Source: Lactobacillus kitasatonis DSM 16761 = JCM 1039 (GTDB lineage: Bacteria > Bacillota > Bacilli > Lactobacillales > Lactobacillaceae). Taken from it: 64,000 bases of DNA. How positions within the stretch are numbered: the first letter of the stretch is position 1; every line of letters begins with the position of its first letter. Below the pieces are notes generated by a model. That model had not been told where the DNA came from. It did not search any database and saw nothing but the letters and a program-made list of their open reading frames with translations. The stretch lies in assembly GCF_000615285.1 (NCBI RefSeq), contig NZ_BALU01000012.1, positions 1 to 64,000 of the forward strand, written 5' to 3'. The position numbers and the translations under genes are program-made. Shown piece after piece: positions 36,440-43,845 of the stretch.

Positions 36440-37120
36440 ATGACTAATACGATTATTTTTGCTCACCGCGGCTTGCCGGTGAAATTTGCGGAGAATTCGC
36501 TTGAAGGTTTTCGCTATGCAGTAACACATGGTGTAGAAGGTGTGGAGTTTGATGTGCATTTGACTAAGGACAAGGTGCCAGTGGTCATGCACGATGAAGA
36601 AATCGATCGCACGACTGATGGAACAGGCTATATTAAGGATTACACGATAAGTGAGATTAGGAAGTTTCATTTGGCTAATGGTGAGCCGGTACCAATGCTC
36701 AGCGAATTGTTTGAGATTTTGCAGAATAAAGATGTCTATATTAACTTGGAATTCAAGACTAACAAGGTTCATGATGTTGGGATTGAAGGAATCGTTTTAG
36801 CATTGGTGAAAAAATATCATTTTGTCCATCCCATCATTTTTTCTTCATTCAATTACCAGACTTTGAAAAATTGTCAGCGAATTGATCTGCACCAGCAGTA
36901 CTGCTTTTTAACGAAGGTGCCAGTGGCTTTGCCAGAACATTTTGTAAAGAAGAATCACTTTGCGGCAATTCACCCGCATTTCTATTTGCCAAGCAAGGTA
37001 ACGCAGCGGATTTGGACGGTAGATAATCCAAGATTGGCAAAACGATATTTCAAGTTGGGTGTAGCTGGGATTTTTACTAATAATTTTGAGTTGATGAATA
37101 AGGTGAAAAGAGAAGGTTGA
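36440..37120 (+). CDS. Glycerophosphodiester phosphodiesterase
   Basis: GDPD-family enzyme of 226 residues that cleaves glycerophosphodiesters or teichoic acid glycerol units. The ATG at 36440 follows GAGG at 36427; the ATG at 36401 lies inside the terminator and is rejected. TIM-barrel motifs: FAHRGLPVKFAENSLEGF (catalytic His, Arg), VEFDVHLTKDKVPVVMHDEE (metal Glu/Asp and His), and IWTVDNPRLAKRYFKLGVAGI near the end. No signal peptide, so it acts in the cytosol on imported or recycled diesters. Confidence 0.9.
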   Translation: MTNTIIFAHRGLPVKFAENSLEGFRYAVTHGVEGVEFDVHLTKDKVPVVMHDEEIDRTTDGTGYIKDYTISEIRKFHLANGEPVPMLSELFEILQNKDVYINLEFKTNKVHDVGIEGIVLALVKKYHFVHPIIFSSFNYQTLKNCQRIDLHQQYCFLTKVPVALPEHFVKKNHFAAIHPHFYLPSKVTQRIWTVDNPRLAKRYFKLGVAGIFTNNFELMNKVKREG

Positions 37121-37125
37121 TAAAT

Positions 37126-37170
37126 AATTACGATTATACTAATTATGATTAGACTAATTACGATTATTTA
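37126..37170 (+). repeat. Three tandem 15-bp repeats
   Basis: AATTACGATTATACT, AATTATGATTAGACT and AATTACGATTATTTA follow each other at 37126, 37141 and 37156 with a 15-bp period. They lie between the GDPD gene and the tRNA-Gln promoter. No gene is present in 37121-37314. Confidence 0.75.
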
Positions 37171-37221
37171 TAGTCGAAAACTAGGCGAATAAAATTAATT
37201 CAAAAAAATTTAAATTTTTAC

Positions 37222-37250
37222 TTGCATTTTATTTGTCATTCCCCTATACT
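37222..37250 (+). promoter_or_regulatory. tRNA-Gln promoter
   Basis: TTGCAT (37222-37227) and TATACT (37245-37250) are separated by 17 bp. Confidence 0.8.
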
Positions 37251-37314
37251 ATTAACTGTTGAGCGATTGAGGGATCGTTCAAATAGAACCAATTCAAGTA
37301 AAAGGTTTGAAGAT

Positions 37315-37386
37315 TGGGTTATAGCCAAGTGGTAAGGCAATGGTTTTTGGTACCATCATGCGCTGGTTCGAATCCAGCTAACCCAA
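37315..37386 (+). tRNA. tRNA-Gln (anticodon TTG), copy 1
   Basis: 72-nt cloverleaf: acceptor TGGGTTA/TAACCCA, anticodon stem ATGGT/ACCAT with loop TTTTGGT, T arm GCTGG-TTCGAAT-CCAGC, discriminator A, no encoded CCA. Identical to the copy at 48905. Confidence 0.95.
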
Positions 37387-37392
37387 TAGGTG

Positions 37393-37420
37393 AGGTCAGG
37401 CAGTGAGCCTGATCTTTTTT
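37393..37420 (+). terminator. tRNA-Gln terminator
   Basis: AGGTCAGGC / GCCTGATCT stem with a 5-nt loop (one G-T pair), T6 tail. Confidence 0.88.
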
Positions 37421-37442
37421 ATTCGTTTCGGATATTTCATGT

Positions 37443-37448
37443 TATAAT
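37443..37448 (+). promoter_or_regulatory. -10 box of the putative antitoxin RNA
   Basis: TATAAT at 37443-37448 with a weak -35 about 17-19 bp upstream. It would start a short plus-strand RNA near 37455. Confidence 0.55.
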
Positions 37449-37454
37449 CTTTAT

Positions 37455-37545
37455 ATGAAAAGAAGCCAACGGCCGCAATCCGTTGACTTCGATCGTAGTT
37501 TTAGATAACTGTTGGTTTAGCTAATCCTTGTGATTAGCTTTTTTG
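37455..37545 (+). ncRNA. Putative antisense RNA of a type I toxin-antitoxin locus
   Basis: A predicted RNA of about 90 nt without an ORF. It begins with an AAGCCAACGG/CCGTTGACTT hairpin and ends with a GCTAATC-CTTGT-GATTAGC-T6 terminator. The 5' hairpin is, on the opposite strand, the toxin mRNA terminator (37456-37490), and the 3' terminator overlaps the toxin stop codon. This convergent overlap is the layout of par/Fst-type loci. Confidence 0.5.
37456..37490 (-). terminator. Terminator of the putative toxin mRNA
   Basis: Reverse strand GAAGTCAACGG / CCGTTGGCTTC stem with a 7-nt loop and a CTTTTC tail. Confidence 0.7.
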
Positions 37546-37630
37546 TTATCGCATAGGCTATAGCCAAATTGATAGCTAATTTGCCTAAAGCACCTAGAAC
37601 GATGCTGATTGCAATAGCCTAAGTTACCAC
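37517..37630 (-). pseudogene. Putative hydrophobic type I toxin with an internal stop
   Basis: Reverse-strand frame starting at GTG 37630, with GGAGG 11 bp upstream. It reads MVT, stop, then AIAISIVLGALGKLAINLAI and ends ITKKLITRIS at 37517. The hydrophobic segment with a Lys/Arg tail is the typical build of membrane toxins of type I systems. The TAG at codon 4 (37619-37621) would prevent synthesis unless an alternative start or readthrough is used, so the toxin may be dead. The 13-residue leader ORF overlaps its start. No named family recognised. Confidence 0.45.
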
Positions 37631-37665
37631 GGAGCACTAAACCTCCAAACTATCCGTTTATGCAT
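37624..37665 (-). CDS. 13-residue leader ORF overlapping the toxin start
   Basis: ATG at 37665 after ACGGAGGTGAGAG (an excellent ribosome binding site) opens MHKRIVWRFSAPW. Its TAA at 37624-37626 overlaps the toxin GTG region, so translation may be coupled, as in mok/hok-style systems. Confidence 0.4.
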   Translation of the reverse strand: MHKRIVWRFSAPW

Positions 37666-37865
37666 AACTCTCACCTCCGTAATTTCAAAATGTGTGAGGG
37701 GTGGTTAGTTATGCTAAAACTACTAAACACAAATAGTTGCAACATATCCATGTCTATAAAATAGTATATCAAAATTAAATTATAAAAAACACGTGTTCAT
37801 TGCAAACGCGAGTTTTTTATCTTTCTTAAATTCTTTTACAAATTCTAACGATTTAGTAAAGATAA

Positions 37866-37893
37866 TTGCATTGTCAAATAATATGCATATAAT
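37866..37893 (+). promoter_or_regulatory. Promoter of the mgtA leader
   Basis: TTGCAT (37866-37871), 16-bp spacer, TATAAT (37888-37893), ahead of the M-box leader. Confidence 0.75.
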
Positions 37894-37904
37894 AAACATG
37901 AAAA

Positions 37905-38122
37905 TTGAAAAAGCAAATAAACTGTTAGGTGAGGCTCCTACGTGAACACAAGCTATCGCCCGGAAACATCCAGAGATGCCAACGAGTAAAATAGTTCTTG
38001 TCGAGATAAGGCGAGATCCAGATAGCTAGCCTGTGCTTACGTCACGTAGTGTCAAAACTGAACGACGAGGAAACATCGCTTAGATAAGGAGTTAATACTA
38101 ATTGGTATTGGCTCCTTTTTAG
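37905..38122 (+). promoter_or_regulatory. M-box (ykoK) Mg riboswitch with terminator
   Basis: The leader contains the conserved M-box blocks GTTAGGTGAGGCTCCTAC (37924), GCCCGGAAACATCCAGAGAT and GCCAACGAGT, followed by a terminator hairpin AAGGAG...CTCCTTTTT at 38086-38120. High Mg should fold the aptamer and end transcription before mgtA. This fills most of the gap between tRNA-Gln and mgtA. Confidence 0.9.
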
Positions 38123-38157
38123 TTTGTTTGCGTGTTTAATCAGAAAGTGTGATTAAC

Positions 38158-40845
38158 ATGGCAAAAAACAAGTTGCTGATTAATAAGAAGACAGCCGATA
38201 CAGAGTTTGTTAAGCAGATCGCTAGGCAAACTCCCGAAGAAGCGTTAAAGACGCTACATAGTTCGCTAGACGGTCTGTCTTCGGCGGAAGCTAAAGAGCG
38301 TTTGGAGAAGAATGGTCTTAACGAAGTTGCGACCAAGAAGCACAACACGAAATTGCATTTCTTCATTGAATCATTCTTCACTCCTTTCACAATGGTCCTG
38401 TTGCTGCTAGCAACGGTGTCGCTGTTTACCGACTACGTCTTCGTGCCGGCAGATCAAAAGGACCTGAGTACTGTGATCATTATGATTACGATGATCATCA
38501 TTTCTGGATTAACATCCTTTATCCAGAATGTGAAAACTAATGACGCAGTTGAAGACCTCTTAAACATGGTGTCTGTAACTACCAATATTCGTCGCAATCA
38601 AAAGGACGAAGAAATTTCTACCAAGCAAGTAGTTGTCGGCGATATTATTAATATCCACGCTGGGGACATGGTGCCAGCAGATATTAGATTGCTCAAAACT
38701 AAAGACTTGTTCTGTTCATCAAGTTCTTTGAACGGTGAATCAACGCCTGTGGAAAAGATTGCGACTAAGAAGCCTGATCAAAAAGACATGGATCAATATT
38801 TGGACTATCCTGATGTAATCTATCAAGGAACAACTATTATGTCAGGTTCAGGTGTTGGCGTTGTTTTGGCCACTGGTGAACAAACTGTCTTTGGTCGTTT
38901 GGCTAAGGATATTTCAAACAACGACGTTAAGGAAACTAACTTCGATGTTGGTATCAAGAATATTTCTAAATTATTGTTAACAATGACCGCGATCATTGCA
39001 CCTTTAGTTTTGGTCATCAACGGTTTAACTAAAGGTAACTGGCTCAACGCTTTGCTGTTTGCGATTGCCACAGCCGTTGGACTTACTCCAGAAATGTTGC
39101 CAGTTATTGTTACTAGTAATTTGGTTAAGGGTTCGCTAGAAATGTCCAAGCACGGCACCATCGTTAAAAAGATGAACTCCATCCAAAACTTCGGTGCCGC
39201 CGACGTGCTTTGTACTGATAAAACCGGTACTTTGACCCAAAACAAGGTTGTATTGGAACGGCACTACAACTTGGATATGAAGGAAAATCCACAGGTTTTG
39301 CGCTTGGCTTACTTGAACTCGTACTTCCAAACGGGGATGCACGATTTGATGGACCAAGCCATCATCGATGCCGCTAGCGATGAGCTAGATGTTAGTGAAA
39401 TTAAACACGACTACACTAAGGTTGATGAAATTCCATTCGACTTCAAGCGCCGTCGCATGAGTGTCGTGGTCAAGCGCCACGGCGATGGTCGTATCTTGGT
39501 AACTAAGGGTGCTGCCGAAGAAATGCTTGCTTGCTGCAATCGTGTGCAAGTTGGCAGTCACATCAACGATTTAACTGATGATTACAAAGAAAAAGTTTTA
39601 AAGCACATTGAAGATTTGAACAAAGATGGTTTGAGAGTTGTTTTGTTAGCTTACAAGAACAATCCTGCTCAAGCCGGTGAATTCAATGTTAGCGATGAAA
39701 AAGATTTGATCCTAACCGGATTCTTGGCCTTCCTTGATCCACCTAAGGATGACGTTAAGGACGTGCTTAAGAAGTTAAAGCAAGACGGTATTACCGTTAA
39801 GATTTTGACTGGTGATAACGCTGCTGTAACTAAGAGCGTTGCTTCAAGAGTGGGCTTGAACACTAAGTACATTTATAGTGAAAAAGACTTTGCTGGTAAG
39901 AGCGACGATGAAGTTAAAAAGATGGTTGAAGAATGTAGCCTCTTTGTAAAGCTTTCACCAGAGTCAAAGGCTAGAATTATTCAGATTTTGAAGGAAAATG
40001 GTCACACGGTTGCTTACATGGGAGACGGTATCAACGATACGCCAGCCATGAAGAAGGCCGATGTAGCAATCTCAGTTGATACGGCTGTTGATATTGCAAA
40101 AAAGAGTGCGGACATTATCTTGCTGCACAAGAGTCTGCTCATCTTGGAGCACGGTGTCATAATCGGCCGTCAGATCTTTGCCAACACGATGAAATACATC
40201 AAGATTACGTTGTCATCTAACTTTGGTAATATTTTATCGATCTTGGTTGCTTCATCATTCCTACCATTTTTGCCAATGCTTCCAATGCAATTGTTGATTC
40301 TAGACTTGATCTACGGGACATCTTGTTTGTCACTTCCATTTGATAGAGTTGGTGAAAAATACTTGGAAGTACCACGTAAGTGGAAGACAAAGAAGTTGCC
40401 TAAGTTCATGTTCTTCTTTGGTCCGACATCTTCAATCTTTGATGTCATTACGTTTGCCTTGCTTTACTTCTGGATTTGTCCAAGTACTGTGGGCACAAGT
40501 TATGTGGCTGCTACTCCAGGGCAAAAGGCTGTCTTTATGGCCATCTTCTGGAGTGGCTGGTTCATCGAATCACTCTGGACACAGGAAATGGTTATCCAAG
40601 CATTGCGTGATCCAGCAATTCCATTCTTGCGACAGCACTCTTCAGGCGTAGTAATGCTCGCTACGATCGGTGCAGGTTTGATCGGCACCGCGATGCCTTA
40701 TATTCCAAGCTTGGCTAAGGTAATGAAATTCGGTCCGATCCCAGAAAATTATGTTCTGGTAGTTCTTGTACTTTTGACTTTGTACATTGCATTGACTACG
40801 GTGGTAAAGCACTGGTACATGAAGAAAGAGAAGTTCTTGATTTAA
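38158..40845 (+). CDS. mgtA: Magnesium-translocating P-type ATPase
   Basis: P3B-type ATPase that imports Mg using ATP, 895 residues from the ATG at 38158. That start is 10 bp after AGAAAG; an in-frame GTG at 38149 is too close to it. The phosphorylation site is CTDKTGTLTQ (catalytic Asp), with TGD in ILTGDNAAVTK and the hinge MGDGINDTPAMKKADVAI. The cation N-terminal domain (TPEEALKTLHSSLDGLS) and ten helices are present, ending VVKHWYMKKEKFLI. The M-box riboswitch upstream supports Mg specificity. The next gene overlaps its stop (TAATG). Confidence 0.95.
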   Translation: MAKNKLLINKKTADTEFVKQIARQTPEEALKTLHSSLDGLSSAEAKERLEKNGLNEVATKKHNTKLHFFIESFFTPFTMVLLLLATVSLFTDYVFVPADQKDLSTVIIMITMIIISGLTSFIQNVKTNDAVEDLLNMVSVTTNIRRNQKDEEISTKQVVVGDIINIHAGDMVPADIRLLKTKDLFCSSSSLNGESTPVEKIATKKPDQKDMDQYLDYPDVIYQGTTIMSGSGVGVVLATGEQTVFGRLAKDISNNDVKETNFDVGIKNISKLLLTMTAIIAPLVLVINGLTKGNWLNALLFAIATAVGLTPEMLPVIVTSNLVKGSLEMSKHGTIVKKMNSIQNFGAADVLCTDKTGTLTQNKVVLERHYNLDMKENPQVLRLAYLNSYFQTGMHDLMDQAIIDAASDELDVSEIKHDYTKVDEIPFDFKRRRMSVVVKRHGDGRILVTKGAAEEMLACCNRVQVGSHINDLTDDYKEKVLKHIEDLNKDGLRVVLLAYKNNPAQAGEFNVSDEKDLILTGFLAFLDPPKDDVKDVLKKLKQDGITVKILTGDNAAVTKSVASRVGLNTKYIYSEKDFAGKSDDEVKKMVEECSLFVKLSPESKARIIQILKENGHTVAYMGDGINDTPAMKKADVAISVDTAVDIAKKSADIILLHKSLLILEHGVIIGRQIFANTMKYIKITLSSNFGNILSILVASSFLPFLPMLPMQLLILDLIYGTSCLSLPFDRVGEKYLEVPRKWKTKKLPKFMFFFGPTSSIFDVITFALLYFWICPSTVGTSYVAATPGQKAVFMAIFWSGWFIESLWTQEMVIQALRDPAIPFLRQHSSGVVMLATIGAGLIGTAMPYIPSLAKVMKFGPIPENYVLVVLVLLTLYIALTTVVKHWYMKKEKFLI

Positions 40846-41185
40846 TGAAAGACTATAAAAAGATACTTAATCAGTTGCTTTTAATATGTGGGATTATTAG
40901 TTATATCTTCTTACTGTTAGAAGCATTGCCAATATTTCGGTTTTTTTATATCAAATCATATCCGGTGGCTTTTACTATCTTAATAGCTGATATAGCTTTG
41001 ACAGTGGCTTTACCGATTTTGTCATATTTTCAACATTTTAGAATATTAACGATTGTTTTGGAATAGTTTTAATTATTCTTTTGCTGATTAAGCATCAGGC
41101 AATGTATCCGACTGTTACGGTTATTTATAATATTTATGCTTTGTTAATTATTGGATTTAATGTGCACTTTAGATATCAAAATTAA
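40845..41185 (+). pseudogene. Small membrane protein coupled to mgtA, frameshifted
   Basis: The ATG at 40845 overlaps the mgtA stop. The chain MKDYKKILNQLLLICGIISY runs in frame to 41055, then is lost in the T run at 41056-41059. Adding one T gives IVFGIVLIILLLIKHQAMYP and an intact end at 41185 (about 113 residues, four hydrophobic segments). Family not recognised. Translational coupling to mgtA hints at a role with the transporter, but nothing in the sequence shows it. Confidence 0.62.
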
Positions 41186-41194
41186 TATTTTCTT

Positions 41195-41222
41195 TGACAA
41201 AGATTAAAAAGACTCCTATATT
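41195..41222 (+). promoter_or_regulatory. Aminotransferase promoter
   Basis: TTGACA near 41195 and a TATATT -10 near 41217, followed by an ATAAGGAGGAAAAAT ribosome binding site. Confidence 0.6.
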
Positions 41223-41258
41223 TGAATTAATTTAGTTCAGATATAAGGAGGAAAAATC

Positions 41259-42431
41259 ATGGTCGACTTAACAAAACATATGAAAAAAGGCTTGGCTGAA
41301 CAAAAGCCAGGGCAGATTTTGGCCTTTGCAGCTTACACCAACAAGATTTCGGACATCGTCAAATTCACGATTGGTGAGCCTGACTTTAACACGCCAGAGC
41401 ATATTAAAAAAGCGGCTGAAGCCAGCATTGCTAATAACCATTCACACTATGCGCCATCTAACGGGACTCCAGGTTTGCGTAAGGCAGCAGCCGACTTTTT
41501 AGCTGAAAAATATGGGCAAAAGTATGATCCAAGCGAAATTCTGATCACCAATGGGGTAACGGAATCAATCTACGACTTTTTGACCGCGGTGCTTAATCCG
41601 GGCGACGCTGTTTTGGTGCCGACACCGATTTTTCCGCTTTATATCGGGAATGCACTATCAATGGGCGCAACGGTTGAACAAATCGACACGTCTGATGATG
41701 GCTTCAAGTTAACGCCGGCTAAGTTGCAAGCAGCTTTGGATAAATATGGCGATCGAGTTAAGGTATTGGTGATGAACTATCCGACTAACCCAACAGGCGT
41801 TATGTACTCGCAGGCTGAGCTCGATGCGCTAGCTGATGTGGTGCGCGACAAACCAATCTTTGTTCTTGCCGATGAAATTTACAGCGAATTGAATTATGAC
41901 CAGCCACATGCTTCGATGGAAAAGACTTTGCATGATCAGGTCGTGCTCATGAATGGCGTGTCCAAAGCATGGGCGATGACGGGTTACCGGATCGGTGTGG
42001 TTGCTGCACCTAAGCCGATTTTGGATCAACTTGCCAAAGTTCACCAGGCGATTACCACGACGGAGCCAACGCCGATGCAAGATGCGGCTGAAGAAGCCTT
42101 TACTAACGGCAAGGACGATGCTTTGCCAATGAAGAAAGAATTCCAGAAGCGCCGCGACGTGTTGTATGATGGCTTGACCAAGTTGGGCTTTGAATGCGTT
42201 AAGCCGAAGGGTGCCTTCTACATTTTTGCGAAGATTCCGGCTGGACTTGAACAGGATGATACTAAGTTCATTTATGATTTGGCTGAAAAAGGACGCGTGG
42301 CTGTGGTGGCTGGTTCGTTCTTTGCCAAGGGCGGCGAAGGCTACATTCGTTTGTCTTACGCAACTTCGATGGACAATATCAAGGAAGGTTTGAAGCGGCT
42401 GGAGAAGTACGTTAAGGAAAATATGGATTAA
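41259..42431 (+). CDS. PLP-dependent class I/II aminotransferase
   Basis: Fold-type I aminotransferase of 390 residues. Substrate-binding and cofactor motifs: YAPSNGTPGLRKA, NYPTNPTGV, FVLADEIYSEL, and the PLP lysine in GVSKAWAMTGYRIG. The C-terminal Arg is in GEGYIRLSYA. Relatives in lactobacilli are called AraT, PatA or aspartate aminotransferase; the substrate cannot be decided from sequence. It has its own promoter and ends in a weak hairpin. Confidence 0.9.
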   Translation: MVDLTKHMKKGLAEQKPGQILAFAAYTNKISDIVKFTIGEPDFNTPEHIKKAAEASIANNHSHYAPSNGTPGLRKAAADFLAEKYGQKYDPSEILITNGVTESIYDFLTAVLNPGDAVLVPTPIFPLYIGNALSMGATVEQIDTSDDGFKLTPAKLQAALDKYGDRVKVLVMNYPTNPTGVMYSQAELDALADVVRDKPIFVLADEIYSELNYDQPHASMEKTLHDQVVLMNGVSKAWAMTGYRIGVVAAPKPILDQLAKVHQAITTTEPTPMQDAAEEAFTNGKDDALPMKKEFQKRRDVLYDGLTKLGFECVKPKGAFYIFAKIPAGLEQDDTKFIYDLAEKGRVAVVAGSFFAKGGEGYIRLSYATSMDNIKEGLKRLEKYVKENMD

Positions 42432-42447
42432 TTAAATATAGCTATGA

Positions 42448-42482
42448 AGAAAGTTTCAGAAAATGTTCTGGGGCTTTTTATT
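42448..42482 (+). terminator. Aminotransferase terminator
   Basis: AAAG-TTT-CAGAA / TTCTG-GGG-CTTTT imperfect stem with a 4-nt loop and T5 tail. Confidence 0.6.
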
Positions 42483-42504
42483 TTTGAATGAAATAAGGAG
42501 AAAT

Positions 42505-43545
42505 ATGCGAAGAGATTTTAAGGAAAAACTTTTGAACATATTAAACGGCGTTAGTTCCGGCGTTGTGATCGCGCTGGTGCCGGGTGCGCTGATTAATGAG
42601 CTGATGAAAGAGATGTCCAGCTTCTGGCCAGGTGCGCAAGAAATATTGATGATGACGACATTGATGCAAAACTTGCTGGCTGTGTTTGCCTGTCTGTGTG
42701 TGTCATACCTGCTCAAGTTCAACTTGATTCAGTCGGGTTCGGTTGCGGCAGCTGCGATGATTGCCAGTGGTGCGTTTGAAATGAAAAACGGCCACATTAT
42801 GTTGAGCGGATCGGGGGATGTCATCAACATTGCGCTCACGATCTTTATTGCAGCAACGCTAGTGAAGTACTTAACGCCAAAATTGGGCAGCTACACGGTG
42901 CTCTTCTTGCCATTGTCAGTGGCTGTGTTTGCTGGAGGGCTTGGCCAATTTGCACTGCCTTACACCAAGATGATCACAGGCATGATCGGTAGCGTCGTTT
43001 CTGTTTTGACTGACTTCCGACCACTTGTGATGGGTATGTTTATGGGTGCGATCTTTGCGGCATTGATCGTTTCTCCGATTTCCTCTGTGGGGATTGCGAT
43101 GGCGATCGGAATCGAAGGTATTGCGTCAGGTAGTGCCAACTTGGGAATCACTGCCGGCGCGTTTACTTTGGCTATTATTAGTAGTAGAGTGAACGTCTTC
43201 GGGACAACGATTGCGCACTTCTTGGGTACGCCTAAGATTCAGATGGCTAATATTTTGAGAAATCCTAAGTTGTTCATGCCAGTGGTTGTGTCCGCTGGGA
43301 TTGCCGGCTTGGTTGGTGCGATCTTCAACATCACAGGTACGGCTAACTCTGCTGGTTTAGGTTCAGCAGAATTGATTGGTTCGCTTGCGGCTTACCAAAA
43401 TATGGCGAGTGGTCCAATTACGATTGTGTTCTTGGTAGTGATTTTTGCGGGGATGCCACTGCTGCTTGGCTACCTCATGCGTTACATTTTTATTCAAAAG
43501 TTGGCTTTCGTTAAGGAAGAAGATCTTTTAGTTAAAAATGAATAA
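42505..43545 (+). CDS. PTS_EIIC_2 family membrane protein
   Basis: Polytopic membrane protein of 346 residues starting at ATG 42505 after AAGGAG; in-frame codons upstream overlap the previous terminator and are rejected. The hydrophobic pattern and blocks SSGVVIALVPGALINELM, MGAIFAALIVSPISSVG and AIGIEGIASGSANLG fit the PTS_EIIC_2 (PF13303) group of IIC-like proteins. No other PTS subunit is adjacent, so it may transport by another mechanism. Substrate unknown. Confidence 0.75.
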   Translation: MRRDFKEKLLNILNGVSSGVVIALVPGALINELMKEMSSFWPGAQEILMMTTLMQNLLAVFACLCVSYLLKFNLIQSGSVAAAAMIASGAFEMKNGHIMLSGSGDVINIALTIFIAATLVKYLTPKLGSYTVLFLPLSVAVFAGGLGQFALPYTKMITGMIGSVVSVLTDFRPLVMGMFMGAIFAALIVSPISSVGIAMAIGIEGIASGSANLGITAGAFTLAIISSRVNVFGTTIAHFLGTPKIQMANILRNPKLFMPVVVSAGIAGLVGAIFNITGTANSAGLGSAELIGSLAAYQNMASGPITIVFLVVIFAGMPLLLGYLMRYIFIQKLAFVKEEDLLVKNE

Positions 43546-43659
43546 AAATAACTCATTGGTGGGTTAAAAGTCAATAGTTTGAGACGGAATTCACAAAACT
43601 GTAAATTTATGAATTAAAATTGTAATAGTGTGGTAATTACAGTTTAACGTTTTAGTTGT

Positions 43660-43720
43660 AGCATATCTGTAGCGGTCCGAGGGGAGGGTAGCCCTGAGAA
43701 TCGCGTACCTGATCTAAGCG
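43660..43720. other. GC-rich island upstream of the S-layer gene
   Basis: Positions about 43668-43712 (GCGGTCCGAGGGGAGGGTAG and following) are about 65% GC in otherwise AT-rich DNA. The reverse strand encodes SGTRFSGLPSPRTATDMLQL, a stretch that could be a gene remnant. No match was identified by eye. Confidence 0.4.
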
Positions 43721-43740
43721 TTGTTTTTATACAATAATAG

Positions 43741-43755
43741 GAAAAATGGTATAAT
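43741..43755 (+). promoter_or_regulatory. Extended -10 promoter of the S-layer-like gene
   Basis: ATGGTATAAT (TATAAT at 43750-43755) lies 90 bp upstream of the start codon; the -35 is poor. Confidence 0.6.
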
Positions 43756-43763
43756 AGATTCAC

Positions 43764-43811
43764 AAGCGAGTAAGAGATAAAGATAACGAGAATATCTCTT
43801 ATCGATCGCTT
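43764..43811 (+). promoter_or_regulatory. 5' UTR stem-loop of the S-layer-like mRNA
   Basis: AAGCGA...AAGAGATA pairs with TATCTCTT...TCGCTT across a 13-nt loop. A large leader hairpin like this stabilises S-layer mRNAs in several lactobacilli. It precedes AAAGGAGACC. Confidence 0.7.
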
Positions 43812-43845
43812 GCGTAGTGAATTTTTCTGAAAAGGAGACCACATA

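Noticed and set aside
37790-37820. A terminator hairpin (AAAACACG / CGCGAGTTTT)
   Set aside because: Pairing is weak and no gene ends there; it was left out.
43644-43844. Reverse-strand frame of 66 codons upstream of the S-layer gene
   Set aside because: It runs through the S-layer promoter and leader hairpin and has no ribosome binding site, so it is not called as a gene.
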